From the NCBI RefSeq assembly GCF_000335475.2, contig NZ_ANAH02000064.1, positions 372,001 to 436,000 on the forward strand: a DNA stretch of 64,000 nt. The letters are read 5' to 3'. Each line of letters starts with the position of its first letter. Position 1 is the first letter of the stretch. Shown here piece after piece: positions 17,860 to 26,472 of this stretch. This DNA comes from Cystobacter fuscus DSM 2262. GTDB taxonomy: Bacteria > Myxococcota > Myxococcia > Myxococcales > Myxococcaceae. A program made the position numbers and the translations under genes. The notes under the pieces are model-generated. The model made no database searches. It was not told the DNA's origin and worked only from the letters and a program-made list of their open reading frames with translations.

Positions 17860-18065
17860 GTGGCGCTTCCTGGGTGGAGGAATGACGCTCGCGAATCTGC
17901 GCCCTTCGCGTTCGTGGCACCAATCAAACGGGTGAATGCTCGGCATGCATGGCGTGCATGAGCCCGTCCCTCGTGCCGGAGGCCATCCACTGCACGGCCT
18001 CGTCATCGAGAAGAGAGCTGGTGCGGTGGTTCTGGGGAACAGACCACGTGGAGTAGGGTTCACGC

Positions 18066-21000
18066 GTGAGTTCCCCCTTCCTCGATGTGCCCGAGTCCAG
18101 TTGGGTGGCGTCCAACACCCTGTCCTTCGCCATCCGGGACAAGTACCCGGTGAGTCCGGGGCACACGCTGGTGATTCCGCGCCGGCTCGTGGCCTCCTGG
18201 TTCGAGGCCACGCCCGAGGAACAGCGGGCGCTCTTCGAGCTGGTCGATGTGGTGAAGCGCGGGCTGGATGGAACTGACCCGAAGCCGGACGGGTACAACC
18301 TGGGCATCAACGTGGGAGGTGCGGCGGGGCAGACGGTACCGCACCTGCATGTGCATGTGATTCCACGTCACCAGGGGGACATGGCGGACCCGAGGGGTGG
18401 GGTGCGGCATGTGATTCCCAGCAAGGGGAACTATCTCCGGACTCCGGCGAAGCCACTGGCCACGGGAGGCGTGAAGGATCCCTTCCTCTGGCACCTGGAG
18501 CCGCTCTTCGCCCAGGCCACGGATGTGTCGGTATTGGCTGCCTTCGTGCAGGAAAGCGGGCTCGCGGTGCTGTACGCCTTGGTCCAGGACGCCTTGTCGC
18601 GAGGCGCGCGGGTCCGGCTGCTGACCGGGGATTACATGTCCATCACCGGGGCATCCGCTCTTCGCCAACTCCTGGACTGGATGAACGCGAACCAGGCGCA
18701 GCGAGAAGAGGGCGCGGGCGTGTTCGAAGCGCGGATAGTGGAGGTGAAGGACATCGGCCGCGCATTCCATCCGAAGTCCTGGCGCTTCGAGGGACCCGAA
18801 CTGGCGGTCGCGTTCGTGGGCTCGAGCAACGTTTCCCACTCGGCGTTGAAGACAGGTGTCGAATGGAACCTTCCCGTCGAGCGTGATCAGAACCCCCGGG
18901 CCTACCAGGATGCGGTGGACGCCTTCGAGGCGTGGTGGTTGCGGGCCAGACGCTTCGACGCGGCGTGGATCACCCGGTACGAGCGGGAAGCGGCTCAGTC
19001 ACGACCACCGCGTCAGTCCCCGCCACCCGAAGCGGAAGGACTCGTGGAAGAGCCGGTGCCCGTGCCCAGGACACGCGAGCCCCACGGGATTCAGCGTGAA
19101 GCACTCGCCGCGCTCGAGAGCAGCCGACAGAGTGGGCGGCGGCGAGCGCTCGTCATCATGGCGACGGGCCTGGGCAAGACCCTCGTGGCGGCAATCGACA
19201 TCGCGAAAGTCGAGGCCGCGTTGGGACGGCGCGCTCGCGTCCTGTTCCTCGTGCACCGCTCCGAATTGCTGATGCAAGCCGCGACGACGCTCCGCTCCTA
19301 CCTCCCGCACTCGGAATTTGGTTGGTTCGTCGGCGCCCGGAGGGAACTGGACGCCGATGTGCTCTTCGCCTCGGTACAGAAGCTCTCGCGCCCTGAAAAC
19401 CTCGCATGGCTGAGCGGGGTTCCGCCTTTCGATTACGTCGTCATCGACGAGGTCCACCATGCCTCGGCGCCAGGCTACCGTGGCATCCTGGCGTGCTTGC
19501 GGACCACCTTCCTGCTCGGGCTGACCGCGACCCCCGAGCGGACGGATGCAGGGGACATCTTCGGCCTGTTCGAGGACAATGTCGTCTACCGGGCCGACCT
19601 CGCGGAAGGCATTTCACGCGAGCTGTTGGTGCCCTTCGCCTATCATGGATTGAAGGATGACGTCGCCTACGAGAACATTCCGTGGCGCAACCGGCGTTTC
19701 GATCCAGCGAAATTGGCGGCGGCGGTACAAACAGAAGCTCGAATGCGGAAGATGTGGGAGGCCTGGGAGCAACACCCGGCGACCCGGACCCTGGTGTTCT
19801 GCGCTTCCGTGCCTCATGCCGAGTATGTCCGTGACTGGTTGCGACAGAAGGGTGTACGGACCGTGGCGGTCCATTCCGGAGCGGAATCGGATGACCGCGC
19901 GGAGGCCCTGTCCAGTCTGGTCAACGGCGGCCTCGATGCCATCTGCGCCGTGGACATCTTCAACGAGGGAATCGATCTTCCAACCGTGGACCGGGTGGTG
20001 ATGCTGCGCCCCACTGAGTCCCCCGTGGTCTTCATGCAGCAACTCGGGCGAGGTCTGCGCAAGGCCGACAAGAAGACGTCCGTCACGATCATCGACTTCG
20101 TGGGCAACCACCGGATGTTCCTGGACCGTGTCCAAACCCTGCTCTCCCTTGGGATGGGTCCCTCGACCCCATTGCTCCAGGATTTCCTTGTCCATGACAA
20201 GGAGCCCACCCTTCCGCCGGGCTGTTCCGTCCAAGTGGAGTTGGAAGCCAAGAGGTTGTTGGCGAAGATGGTGCCCAAGGGGAGCAGCGAAGTCGCGCGG
20301 ATGTATCGCGAGCTTCGGCACGCCTGGGGAAGACGACCCACGATGGGAGAGCTGTACCGCCTGGGCTATCTACCGTCGGCCCTGAAGCAGGGCTGGTTCC
20401 AGTTCGTCGGGAGCCAGGGAGATTTGACGAGCGCGGAAGCGAAGGCCCTGGAGAATCGAGGCAAGGACTGGTTCGAGGCTCTCGAGAGCACCCCGATGAG
20501 CAAGAGCTTCAAGATGGTGGTTCTCCAGGTGCTCCTGGATGCCCATGCGCTCGAAGGAGGAATGCCACTCGCGGAGCTGGCCTCAAGCAGCTTGCTCCTG
20601 CTCCGACAGCGTCCCGAGCTTGGCAAGGACCTGGAAGGGGTCAAGGCCCTCGATGACCAGGTCTTGTTCCGTGTCGATGGGGAGCGTCTTGTTCCTCTCC
20701 TCCCCATCGGAGTGGAAACACGGGATGCTTTCCATGCCATGACCCAGGAGCTGGTGGATTACCGGTTGGCGAGGTTCGTGGGCCAAGGGCACGCGAACAC
20801 CCATCCAGATGGCTTCGACGCCAAGGTGATCCACAACTCCAGCGATATGCCCATCCTGATGCTGCCTTCCCGAAGTGGACGGCCGGGCATCCCCGACAGC
20901 AAGAAGGAGGGGCCGGTCATCGTCACACTGCCTGATGGCAGCCGATGGAAGTTCCTCTTCGTGAAGATCGCCGTCAACAAGGCCTGGCCAGCGGGTCTGG

Positions 21001-21899
21001 CCAGGGAGACCAATCGTTTGCCAGAGTTGCTTCGCCAATGGTTTGGTCCCAAGGCGGGTGCCTCGGGAACCGCCTTCCAGGTGCGGTTCACTCAGGACAC
21101 GAGCGGCTGGCATCTCGAGCCACTCGGTGCATCGATCACTCCACTCCTGTCCAGGAGGGCTCTCGTTGCATTCCCCAGCCTGAAAGCCGCCGCGGGAGCA
21201 GCCAATGACTCACTGGCGGGCGCACCGGAGGAGGGACGCGTTCAGCTACCGCTGACGTCGAGCTCGGATGACCTCTTCGCCGTACGTGCGTCGGGCGATT
21301 CCATGATGGGTGGAGAGCGGCCCATCCGGGACGGGGACTGGTTGGTGATGCGGTACGTCCGGGGCATGGGTGTTGGCGCGCTGAGCGGACATGTCGCGCT
21401 CCTCCAGGTACCGGACACCTCGGGTCATGCCTATCAGGTCAAACGCATCGTCCGGCACGGCACGCACTGGCTGCTTCGCTCCGAAAACCCAGAGCATCCT
21501 TCTATCGAGGTCACGGAGGAGGTGAAGCCCATCGCGCAGCTCGTGGAGGTCATTCCACCAGAGCGACTGGGTCCCTTTGCTGGCGTGCTGCTCGACGACG
21601 AGGGAGTCATGAGCGCGTTCGGACTCCCCTCGGCCCCGAAAACGGGGCGTTACCATGGCCATTTGTTCCTCTGCGTCGACCAGCCGGGCCGCCTCAAGAC
21701 ACCCGATCGCCTCGAACCGATCATCTCCGTTCGAAATCCAGCGGAGACCGCCTTCGTGTTGACGCGCATGGAACCTGGTGGCTCCTGGAGGTACGCCGGG
21801 GTTGCACGCTGGAATGAGAGTGAGGGAGCCTGGGTTCTTCCTGAGCCCGTCGACTCCGATACATGGAAGGCGCTCGGCGCTCCTTTCGATGTCAGATAG
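18066..21899 (+). CDS. HIT - PLD-like nuclease - SF2 helicase - S24 peptidase-like fusion protein
   Basis: A 1277-residue protein from a GTG with GGAGTAGGG upstream. Residues 15-105 are a HIT domain with the HLHVH triad (H93, H95, H97). Residues 150-300 form a PLD-like nuclease half-site: HPK at 235-237 and GSSN at 252-255. Residues 340-700 are a superfamily 2 helicase: Walker A ATGLGKT 366-372, DEVH 461-464, TAT 487-489, and QQLGRGLRK 658-666. Residues 700-1060 are unrecognised. Residues 1065-1165 match the LexA/S24 peptidase fold with Ser1079 in GDSM and Lys1126 in QVKRIV. This suggests an ATP-driven DNA-processing enzyme whose state may be set by self-cleavage and, through HIT, by a nucleotide. 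It stands alone, divergent from the kelch gene. A role in repair or phage defence is inference. Confidence 0.88.
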   Translation: MSSPFLDVPESSWVASNTLSFAIRDKYPVSPGHTLVIPRRLVASWFEATPEEQRALFELVDVVKRGLDGTDPKPDGYNLGINVGGAAGQTVPHLHVHVIPRHQGDMADPRGGVRHVIPSKGNYLRTPAKPLATGGVKDPFLWHLEPLFAQATDVSVLAAFVQESGLAVLYALVQDALSRGARVRLLTGDYMSITGASALRQLLDWMNANQAQREEGAGVFEARIVEVKDIGRAFHPKSWRFEGPELAVAFVGSSNVSHSALKTGVEWNLPVERDQNPRAYQDAVDAFEAWWLRARRFDAAWITRYEREAAQSRPPRQSPPPEAEGLVEEPVPVPRTREPHGIQREALAALESSRQSGRRRALVIMATGLGKTLVAAIDIAKVEAALGRRARVLFLVHRSELLMQAATTLRSYLPHSEFGWFVGARRELDADVLFASVQKLSRPENLAWLSGVPPFDYVVIDEVHHASAPGYRGILACLRTTFLLGLTATPERTDAGDIFGLFEDNVVYRADLAEGISRELLVPFAYHGLKDDVAYENIPWRNRRFDPAKLAAAVQTEARMRKMWEAWEQHPATRTLVFCASVPHAEYVRDWLRQKGVRTVAVHSGAESDDRAEALSSLVNGGLDAICAVDIFNEGIDLPTVDRVVMLRPTESPVVFMQQLGRGLRKADKKTSVTIIDFVGNHRMFLDRVQTLLSLGMGPSTPLLQDFLVHDKEPTLPPGCSVQVELEAKRLLAKMVPKGSSEVARMYRELRHAWGRRPTMGELYRLGYLPSALKQGWFQFVGSQGDLTSAEAKALENRGKDWFEALESTPMSKSFKMVVLQVLLDAHALEGGMPLAELASSSLLLLRQRPELGKDLEGVKALDDQVLFRVDGERLVPLLPIGVETRDAFHAMTQELVDYRLARFVGQGHANTHPDGFDAKVIHNSSDMPILMLPSRSGRPGIPDSKKEGPVIVTLPDGSRWKFLFVKIAVNKAWPAGLARETNRLPELLRQWFGPKAGASGTAFQVRFTQDTSGWHLEPLGASITPLLSRRALVAFPSLKAAAGAANDSLAGAPEEGRVQLPLTSSSDDLFAVRASGDSMMGGERPIRDGDWLVMRYVRGMGVGALSGHVALLQVPDTSGHAYQVKRIVRHGTHWLLRSENPEHPSIEVTEEVKPIAQLVEVIPPERLGPFAGVLLDDEGVMSAFGLPSAPKTGRYHGHLFLCVDQPGRLKTPDRLEPIISVRNPAETAFVLTRMEPGGSWRYAGVARWNESEGAWVLPEPVDSDTWKALGAPFDVR

Positions 21900-21913
21900 G
21901 TCTTCTCTGTCTC

Positions 21914-23386
21914 TCACTGGGCCTCTGGCGTCCCCGCGTCGACGCTGGTGGGGATGTCGGGGTGGGGTTTTGGAACGGGCCAGAGACACTTCCCGCCATA
22001 TGCGACTGTCTGGGGTGGGCAGTTCGGCGGCCTGTCCCAGAGCCGAAGCCAGCACGCGCCGGAGACCTCCACTTCGAGCCTCGCCGTGCACGGGGCCCGC
22101 TTCTGGTTCTTCATGGGCAAGGGGGCCTCCGTGGATGGCTCGGCGGCGGGGTCAACATGGACATCCGCCACCCAACTCCCGTCGACCCTGGCGTCTCTGC
22201 GAGCGAGTGTCATGGGCACCATCGCCAGCAGCATCGCCGTGGCGAGCGCGAGCCTCCGCGGCCAATGGCCTCTTCTCTCCTCGCGGGCTGCATGGGGCAG
22301 GGGCGGAGGGGGCGAGAACGTCCAGGCGGGTCTGGGTCTCTCGGGCCGCAGGATGCGCCGCTGGGGCTTGTCTCCTTCCTGCCCAGGCGGCTCCTCTTCG
22401 GTGATGAAGATGGGAACGTCCCATTCCCCCGGCGCACGCGAAGCCGCGTCGACCAGCGCCGCGTGGACCGCCGCGCCACTCGCGTAGCGCTCCAGTGGGT
22501 TCTTCGCCAGCAGGCGCACAATCACCTCACTCAAGGCGTGAGGCACACGGGGGTTGACGTCCATGGGGGCGGGCACTCGCTGATGGACGATGGCGTACTG
22601 CAACAGGTCCGGCGGCAGCCACTCGGAGAAGGGGTAATGCCCGGTGGTGGCCCGGTACAGGCTCACGCCCAGGGCATACAGGTCATCACCCGCCTGGAAG
22701 GCGTAGTGCGCGCCGGGGCGTCGGGGGCTGTCCCAGAGGAAGCGAATGGCCTCGGGACTGAGCAAGTATAGGGTGGCCGGCGGCAGCGGGCCGGTGGTGA
22801 GCGGAGCGGCGCCCTCGTACCAGCCCACGCCGAAGTCGAGTAGCACCGGTTGCCCATCCGACGCCCGGATGAGGATGTGCTCGGGTTTGAGATCGCGGTG
22901 CAGGACGCCCCGGGCGTGCAGCTCGCCCAAGGTGAGCGCCACCGTGGCGCCCACGGTGGTGAGCTGTCGGAAGGTGGTGTCGCCCGTCTCGGCCCACTGG
23001 TGCAAGGCCAGGCCGGGCACCCAGTCCATGACGAAGCCCAGGCCGCCCTCGTGTGGGTGGGGCCAGCGCACACAGCCGTGGAAGCCCACCACATGGGGGT
23101 GCGCGGCCCGGGCCTGCATCAACGCCACCTCTCGCTCGGCCCGTCCATCACGCGCATGCAGGGCGAGCTTGAGTGCATGGAAATCTCCCGGGTGGTCCAT
23201 GTCCTCCACGCGGTAGACGGCGCCCTGGCCGCCCACGCCCAAGGACTCCACCACGCGCCAACGGCCCACTCGCGTTCCTGGCTCCAGGGAGTCCGGATAC
23301 ACGGCCATCTTTCCAGGGTTCATGCGCAGACACTCCTTGAGCAGTGCTTCCGGTGGAATCGAGGGCCGCGTCATCACCCCGCGCAT
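21914..23386 (-). CDS. Membrane-anchored Ser/Thr protein kinase
   Basis: A 490-residue eukaryote-like kinase. The start ATG 23386 has GGGAGG eight bases upstream; the frame stays open to 23560 without support. The kinase domain carries the glycine loop GVGGQGAVYRV, the lysine in HALKLAL, the catalytic loop HRDLKPEH and DFG, then a SPEAIRFLW activation segment end. After the domain come a Pro-rich linker, one transmembrane helix (LALATAMLLAMVPMTLA) and about 75 exported residues with several Cys, so the kinase faces the cytoplasm. Such kinases are abundant in myxobacteria and control development and secondary metabolism. Its gene converges on the helicase fusion gene with a 14-bp gap. Confidence 0.9.
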   Translation of the reverse strand: MRGVMTRPSIPPEALLKECLRMNPGKMAVYPDSLEPGTRVGRWRVVESLGVGGQGAVYRVEDMDHPGDFHALKLALHARDGRAEREVALMQARAAHPHVVGFHGCVRWPHPHEGGLGFVMDWVPGLALHQWAETGDTTFRQLTTVGATVALTLGELHARGVLHRDLKPEHILIRASDGQPVLLDFGVGWYEGAAPLTTGPLPPATLYLLSPEAIRFLWDSPRRPGAHYAFQAGDDLYALGVSLYRATTGHYPFSEWLPPDLLQYAIVHQRVPAPMDVNPRVPHALSEVIVRLLAKNPLERYASGAAVHAALVDAASRAPGEWDVPIFITEEEPPGQEGDKPQRRILRPERPRPAWTFSPPPPLPHAAREERRGHWPRRLALATAMLLAMVPMTLARRDARVDGSWVADVHVDPAAEPSTEAPLPMKNQKRAPCTARLEVEVSGACWLRLWDRPPNCPPQTVAYGGKCLWPVPKPHPDIPTSVDAGTPEAQ

Positions 23387-23699
23387 TCGCCCCACCTCCC
23401 GAGTCGCTCCTGGGAGCTTACCTCCTCCGTCTGGCCCATTGAACCGCTTCCCATCCCGGAGGGGCAGGGCTCCGTCGCCGCGGCGCTGGGCGTCACCTTC
23501 CCGGAGGGCAATCCCAACCCGCGGCAGGTCGTCCCCTGTGTGCCAGGGTAGTCCATACACCCCGGCGCCTGTTCTTCACTGTCAGCCTTTCTTCCTGCTC
23601 TCTCCGTGATGGAGGATTTTTTCAGTAAGAGCAGATTCTCCATTGTTGATTCTCTTTTCTTGAGATATAAGTACTTCCAACTTTTCCCGAGGAGCTGGA
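23387..23699. other. Divergent intergenic region with AT-rich part
   Basis: A 313-bp region between the kinase gene (leftward) and the M43 protease gene (rightward). The rightmost 120 bp are markedly AT-rich for this genome and hold a plausible promoter and the ribosome-binding site GAGGAG. No gene or RNA was recognised. Confidence 0.55.
23643..23671 (+). promoter_or_regulatory. Candidate sigma-70-type promoter for the M43 protease gene
   Basis: TTGTTG at 23643-23648 and TATAAG at 23666-23671 are separated by 17 bases and lie 28 bases before the ATG, in an AT-rich island. The -10 matches five of six consensus bases, the -35 three of six. Seen by eye only. Confidence 0.35.
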
Positions 23700-24581
23700 A
23701 TGTTCCGTGGCGTTGTCTCGATGAGTGGAAAGTTCGCGGTGGTTCTGGGTTCTGTGCTGGCGCTCGGTGGGTGCACCGAGGTGGAGCAGGCGCCCGCGGA
23801 GGAGGCGACGCAGCAGGAAGTGGTGCGCGGCTGCGCGACCCAGGAGCTGAGCGCCGAGGAGAAGCAGAGCGTGGAGCAGGCCCTGGCCGGCCGAGTGCGG
23901 GCGCAGGCGCGCGCCGCGGGCTCGGTCAACATCAAGGTCTACTGGCACGTCATCAACAACGGCACCAGCACCTCGCAGGGCAACATCTCGGACGCGGATA
24001 TCGCCAGCCAGATCTCCGTGCTCAACGCCGCCTACAAGACGACGCCCTTCACGTTCACCCTGGTGGGCACGGACCGCACCACCAACTCCTCCTGGTACAC
24101 GTGCAGCGGTGGCGCCTGTGAGAAGAAGATGAAGGCGGCGCTGCGCAAGGGCACCGCGGCCGACCTCAACGTCTACTCCAACAACATGGGCCAGGGCCTG
24201 CTGGGCTGGGCGACCTTCCCCTCCAGCTACGCCTCGCAGCCGAGCCTGGACGGCGTGGTCATCCTCTACAGCTCGCTGCCCGGTGGCACCGCGGCCCCCT
24301 ACAACGAGGGCGACACGGCCACCCACGAGGTCGGCCACTGGCTGGGCCTGTACCACACGTTCCAGGGCGGCTGCACCGCCACGGGTGACTACGTGAACGA
24401 CACCCCGGCCGAGTCCTCCGCCGCCTACGGCTGCCCGAGCGGCCGCGACACCTGCACCACCGCGGGCGTGGATCCCATCACCAACTTCATGGACTACACC
24501 GACGACTCGTGCATGAACACCTTCTCCACCGGTCAGAACGACCGCATGGACTCGCTGGTGATTCAGTACCGCGGTCTGTGA
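23700..24581 (+). CDS. M43 family zinc metalloprotease lipoprotein
   Basis: A 293-residue secreted protease. GAGGAG precedes the ATG. The signal ends at LALGGC with lipidated Cys25, followed by a propeptide-like region (about 26-75). The catalytic zinc motif is [11 protein letters not shown] with His209, Glu210, His213 and His219, and the Met-turn is in [11 protein letters not shown]; these define the pappalysin/cytophagalysin (M43) branch of the metzincins. Paired Cys near the C-terminus probably form disulphides. It should degrade proteins outside the cell, consistent with a predatory lifestyle. A strong hairpin terminator follows. Very close in layout to other myxobacterial M43 lipoproteins as far as I recall. 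Confidence 0.93.
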   Translation: MFRGVVSMSGKFAVVLGSVLALGGCTEVEQAPAEEATQQEVVRGCATQELSAEEKQSVEQALAGRVRAQARAAGSVNIKVYWHVINNGTSTSQGNISDADIASQISVLNAAYKTTPFTFTLVGTDRTTNSSWYTCSGGACEKKMKAALRKGTAADLNVYSNNMGQGLLGWATFPSSYASQPSLDGVVILYSSLPGGTAAPYNEGDTATHEVGHWLGLYHTFQGGCTATGDYVNDTPAESSAAYGCPSGRDTCTTAGVDPITNFMDYTDDSCMNTFSTGQNDRMDSLVIQYRGL

Positions 24582-24607
24582 TTCGAGCCTGAGTTTCCGA
24601 AGGACCG

Positions 24608-24647
24608 ACGCCGGGGCGCTCCACGCGCTCCGGCGTTTTGCTTTTCA
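24608..24647 (+). terminator. Rho-independent terminator after the M43 protease gene
   Basis: ACGCCGGGGCGC and GCGCTCCGGCGT form a 12-bp stem with one G-T pair around a TCCAC loop (24608-24636), followed by TTTGCTTTT. It sits between convergent genes and may also serve the leftward TauE/SafE gene, though the T-tract favours the + strand. Confidence 0.75.
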
Positions 24648-24677
24648 TCCCGAGCGCGTTTCCAGGCGCGGCACCGC

Positions 24678-25433
24678 TCATCCGGCCCGGAGGAAGTACG
24701 CGATCGTCAGCAGGAGGGACAACCCGGTGACGCCGAGCCGCAGGTGCCGGGAGTCCATCCGCCGGGCGAGCCGCGCGCCCGCGTAGCCCCCCACCACGGC
24801 GGCTCCCAGCACGAGCAGGGTCTCGGGCCAGGACACCGCGCCCAGCACGACGAAGCAGAGCACGGCGATGGTGTTGGTGGCGGTCACCAGCAGCGCCTTG
24901 AGGGGGTTGAGGACCTTCAAGTCCGAGCGGCCCAGCAGGCTCCAGACCGCCATCATCATGATGCCGACCGCGCCCCCGAAGTAGCCGCCATAGATGGCGA
25001 GCAGGAATTGAAGCGAGAGCAGCACGGCGGGAGAGGAGCGGACCCGCGGGCCAGGCATGAGGCCCGGCCGGGCCCCGAGCACGAACACGCCGCTGGCCAG
25101 CAGGAGCAGCCATGGCAGGAGCTGGTCGAAGGCGGCTCGGGGGGTGAGCACCAGCAGCAGCGCGCCCACGAGCCCCCCGGCCAGACTCACCGCCACCAGG
25201 GCGCGGAGCGACACGCCTCGCGGGGGCGAGAGGTCGGCGCGATAGGCCCAGGTGCTGGCGAGTCCTCCCGGGAAGAGGGCGACGGTACTGGATGCATTCG
25301 CGACGACCGAAGGCACACCGGCCAGGACGAGGGCGGGGAGGGTGACGAACGTGCCACCTCCCGCCACGGCGTTCATGGCCCCCGCGAGCAGGCCCGCGCC
25401 GAGGAGCCAGGGGGTCGTGGAGAGCAGGTTCAT
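24678..25433 (-). CDS. TauE/SafE (TSUP) family membrane transporter
   Basis: A 251-residue protein with about eight hydrophobic segments. GLLAGAMNAVAGGGTFVTLP near the N-terminus and AIYGGYFGGAVGIMMMAVW in the second half are the paired signature repeats of the TSUP/TauE-SafE family. Members export sulfite, organosulfonates or sulfoacetate, or move other small anions; substrate is unknown here. The start ATG 25433 is the one giving the family N-terminus; the open frame upstream runs through the LysR gene. It is divergent from the LysR-type gene, the typical layout of a regulator and its target. Confidence 0.88.
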   Translation of the reverse strand: MNLLSTTPWLLGAGLLAGAMNAVAGGGTFVTLPALVLAGVPSVVANASSTVALFPGGLASTWAYRADLSPPRGVSLRALVAVSLAGGLVGALLLVLTPRAAFDQLLPWLLLLASGVFVLGARPGLMPGPRVRSSPAVLLSLQFLLAIYGGYFGGAVGIMMMAVWSLLGRSDLKVLNPLKALLVTATNTIAVLCFVVLGAVSWPETLLVLGAAVVGGYAGARLARRMDSRHLRLGVTGLSLLLTIAYFLRAG

Positions 25434-25518
25434 GGCGTGAGCTTGCGGACGTCCCTCCCTCCAGACAATGTGGAAGAAACGCGGGCAGCCTTCGCTTTCC
25501 ACGAAGGCAGGAGGAGCG

Positions 25519-26436
25519 ATGGGCTTGGACCTGACGGATCTGCGGCTGTTCCTCCTCGTGGTGGAGGCGGGCAGCATCACCCACGGGGCGGAGCGGGCCC
25601 ACCTCGCGCTCGCCTCGGCCAGCGCGCGCATCCGCGGCCTGGAGGACGAGCTGGGGGTGGCGCTGCTGGAGCGCGAGCGGCGCGGGGTGCGGCCCACGCC
25701 GGCGGGCCGGGCGCTGGCCCAGCAGGCCCGCGCCGTGCTGCGGCAGGTGGAGAACCTGCGCGGTGAGCTCGGTGGCTACGCGGGTGGGGTGCGGGGCCAG
25801 GTTCGCCTGCTGTCCAACACCGCGGCCCTCACCGAGTTCCTCCCCGAGGCGCTCAGCGCCTTCCTCACCGCGCATCCCGAGGTGGATGTGGAGCTGGAGG
25901 AGCGGCTCAGCCACGAGATCGTCCAGGCGGTGGCCGAGGGGCGGGCCGAGGTGGGGCTCGTGGCGGACACGGTGGAGCTCGGCGCGCTGGAGACGTTCGC
26001 GTTCCAGGAGGACCGGCTGGTGGTGGTGATGGCGCGAGGGCACCCGCTCGCGGCGCGCCGGACAGTCGCCTTCGCCGAGGTGCTCGACGAGCCCTTCGTG
26101 GGCCTGGGCGAGGGCAGCGCGCTCCAGGAGCACCTGGCGTGGCATGCGGCGCGGCTCGGACGGCGGCCGCGCTACCGGGTGCGCCTGCGCAGCTTCGACG
26201 CGCTCTGCCGCATGGTGGAGCGCGGCGTGGGCGTGGGGGTGATTCCGGAGGCGGCGGCCCGGCGCTGCCAGCGCTCGATGGCGATCCGCCGGGTGGCGTT
26301 GAGTGACGCCTGGGCCACGCGCCGGCTCATCCTGTGCGTGCGCGACCACGCGGCCCTGTCCGTCCAGGCCCGGTTGCTCGTCGAGACACTCCGGGCGGAC
26401 GGGTCCAGCCGGGGTGGACGGGGGCGAGCCATTTGA
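25519..26436 (+). CDS. LysR-type transcriptional regulator
   Basis: A 305-residue regulator. GGAGGAGC immediately before ATG 25519 fixes the start. The N-terminal winged helix-turn-helix reads DLRLFLLVVEAGSITHGAER, then ASARIRGLEDELGVALLER and PTPAGRAL, the LysR pattern. Residues 90-295 form the periplasmic-binding-protein-like effector domain. Divergent from the TSUP transporter gene with 85 bp between starts, so it probably controls that gene and itself from the shared promoter region in response to the transported compound. The ligand cannot be predicted. Confidence 0.92.
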   Translation: MGLDLTDLRLFLLVVEAGSITHGAERAHLALASASARIRGLEDELGVALLERERRGVRPTPAGRALAQQARAVLRQVENLRGELGGYAGGVRGQVRLLSNTAALTEFLPEALSAFLTAHPEVDVELEERLSHEIVQAVAEGRAEVGLVADTVELGALETFAFQEDRLVVVMARGHPLAARRTVAFAEVLDEPFVGLGEGSALQEHLAWHAARLGRRPRYRVRLRSFDALCRMVERGVGVGVIPEAAARRCQRSMAIRRVALSDAWATRRLILCVRDHAALSVQARLLVETLRADGSSRGGRGRAI

Positions 26437-26472
26437 TGGGCCGTGCGTTGAAGTAGGGCATGATGCCCGGCC

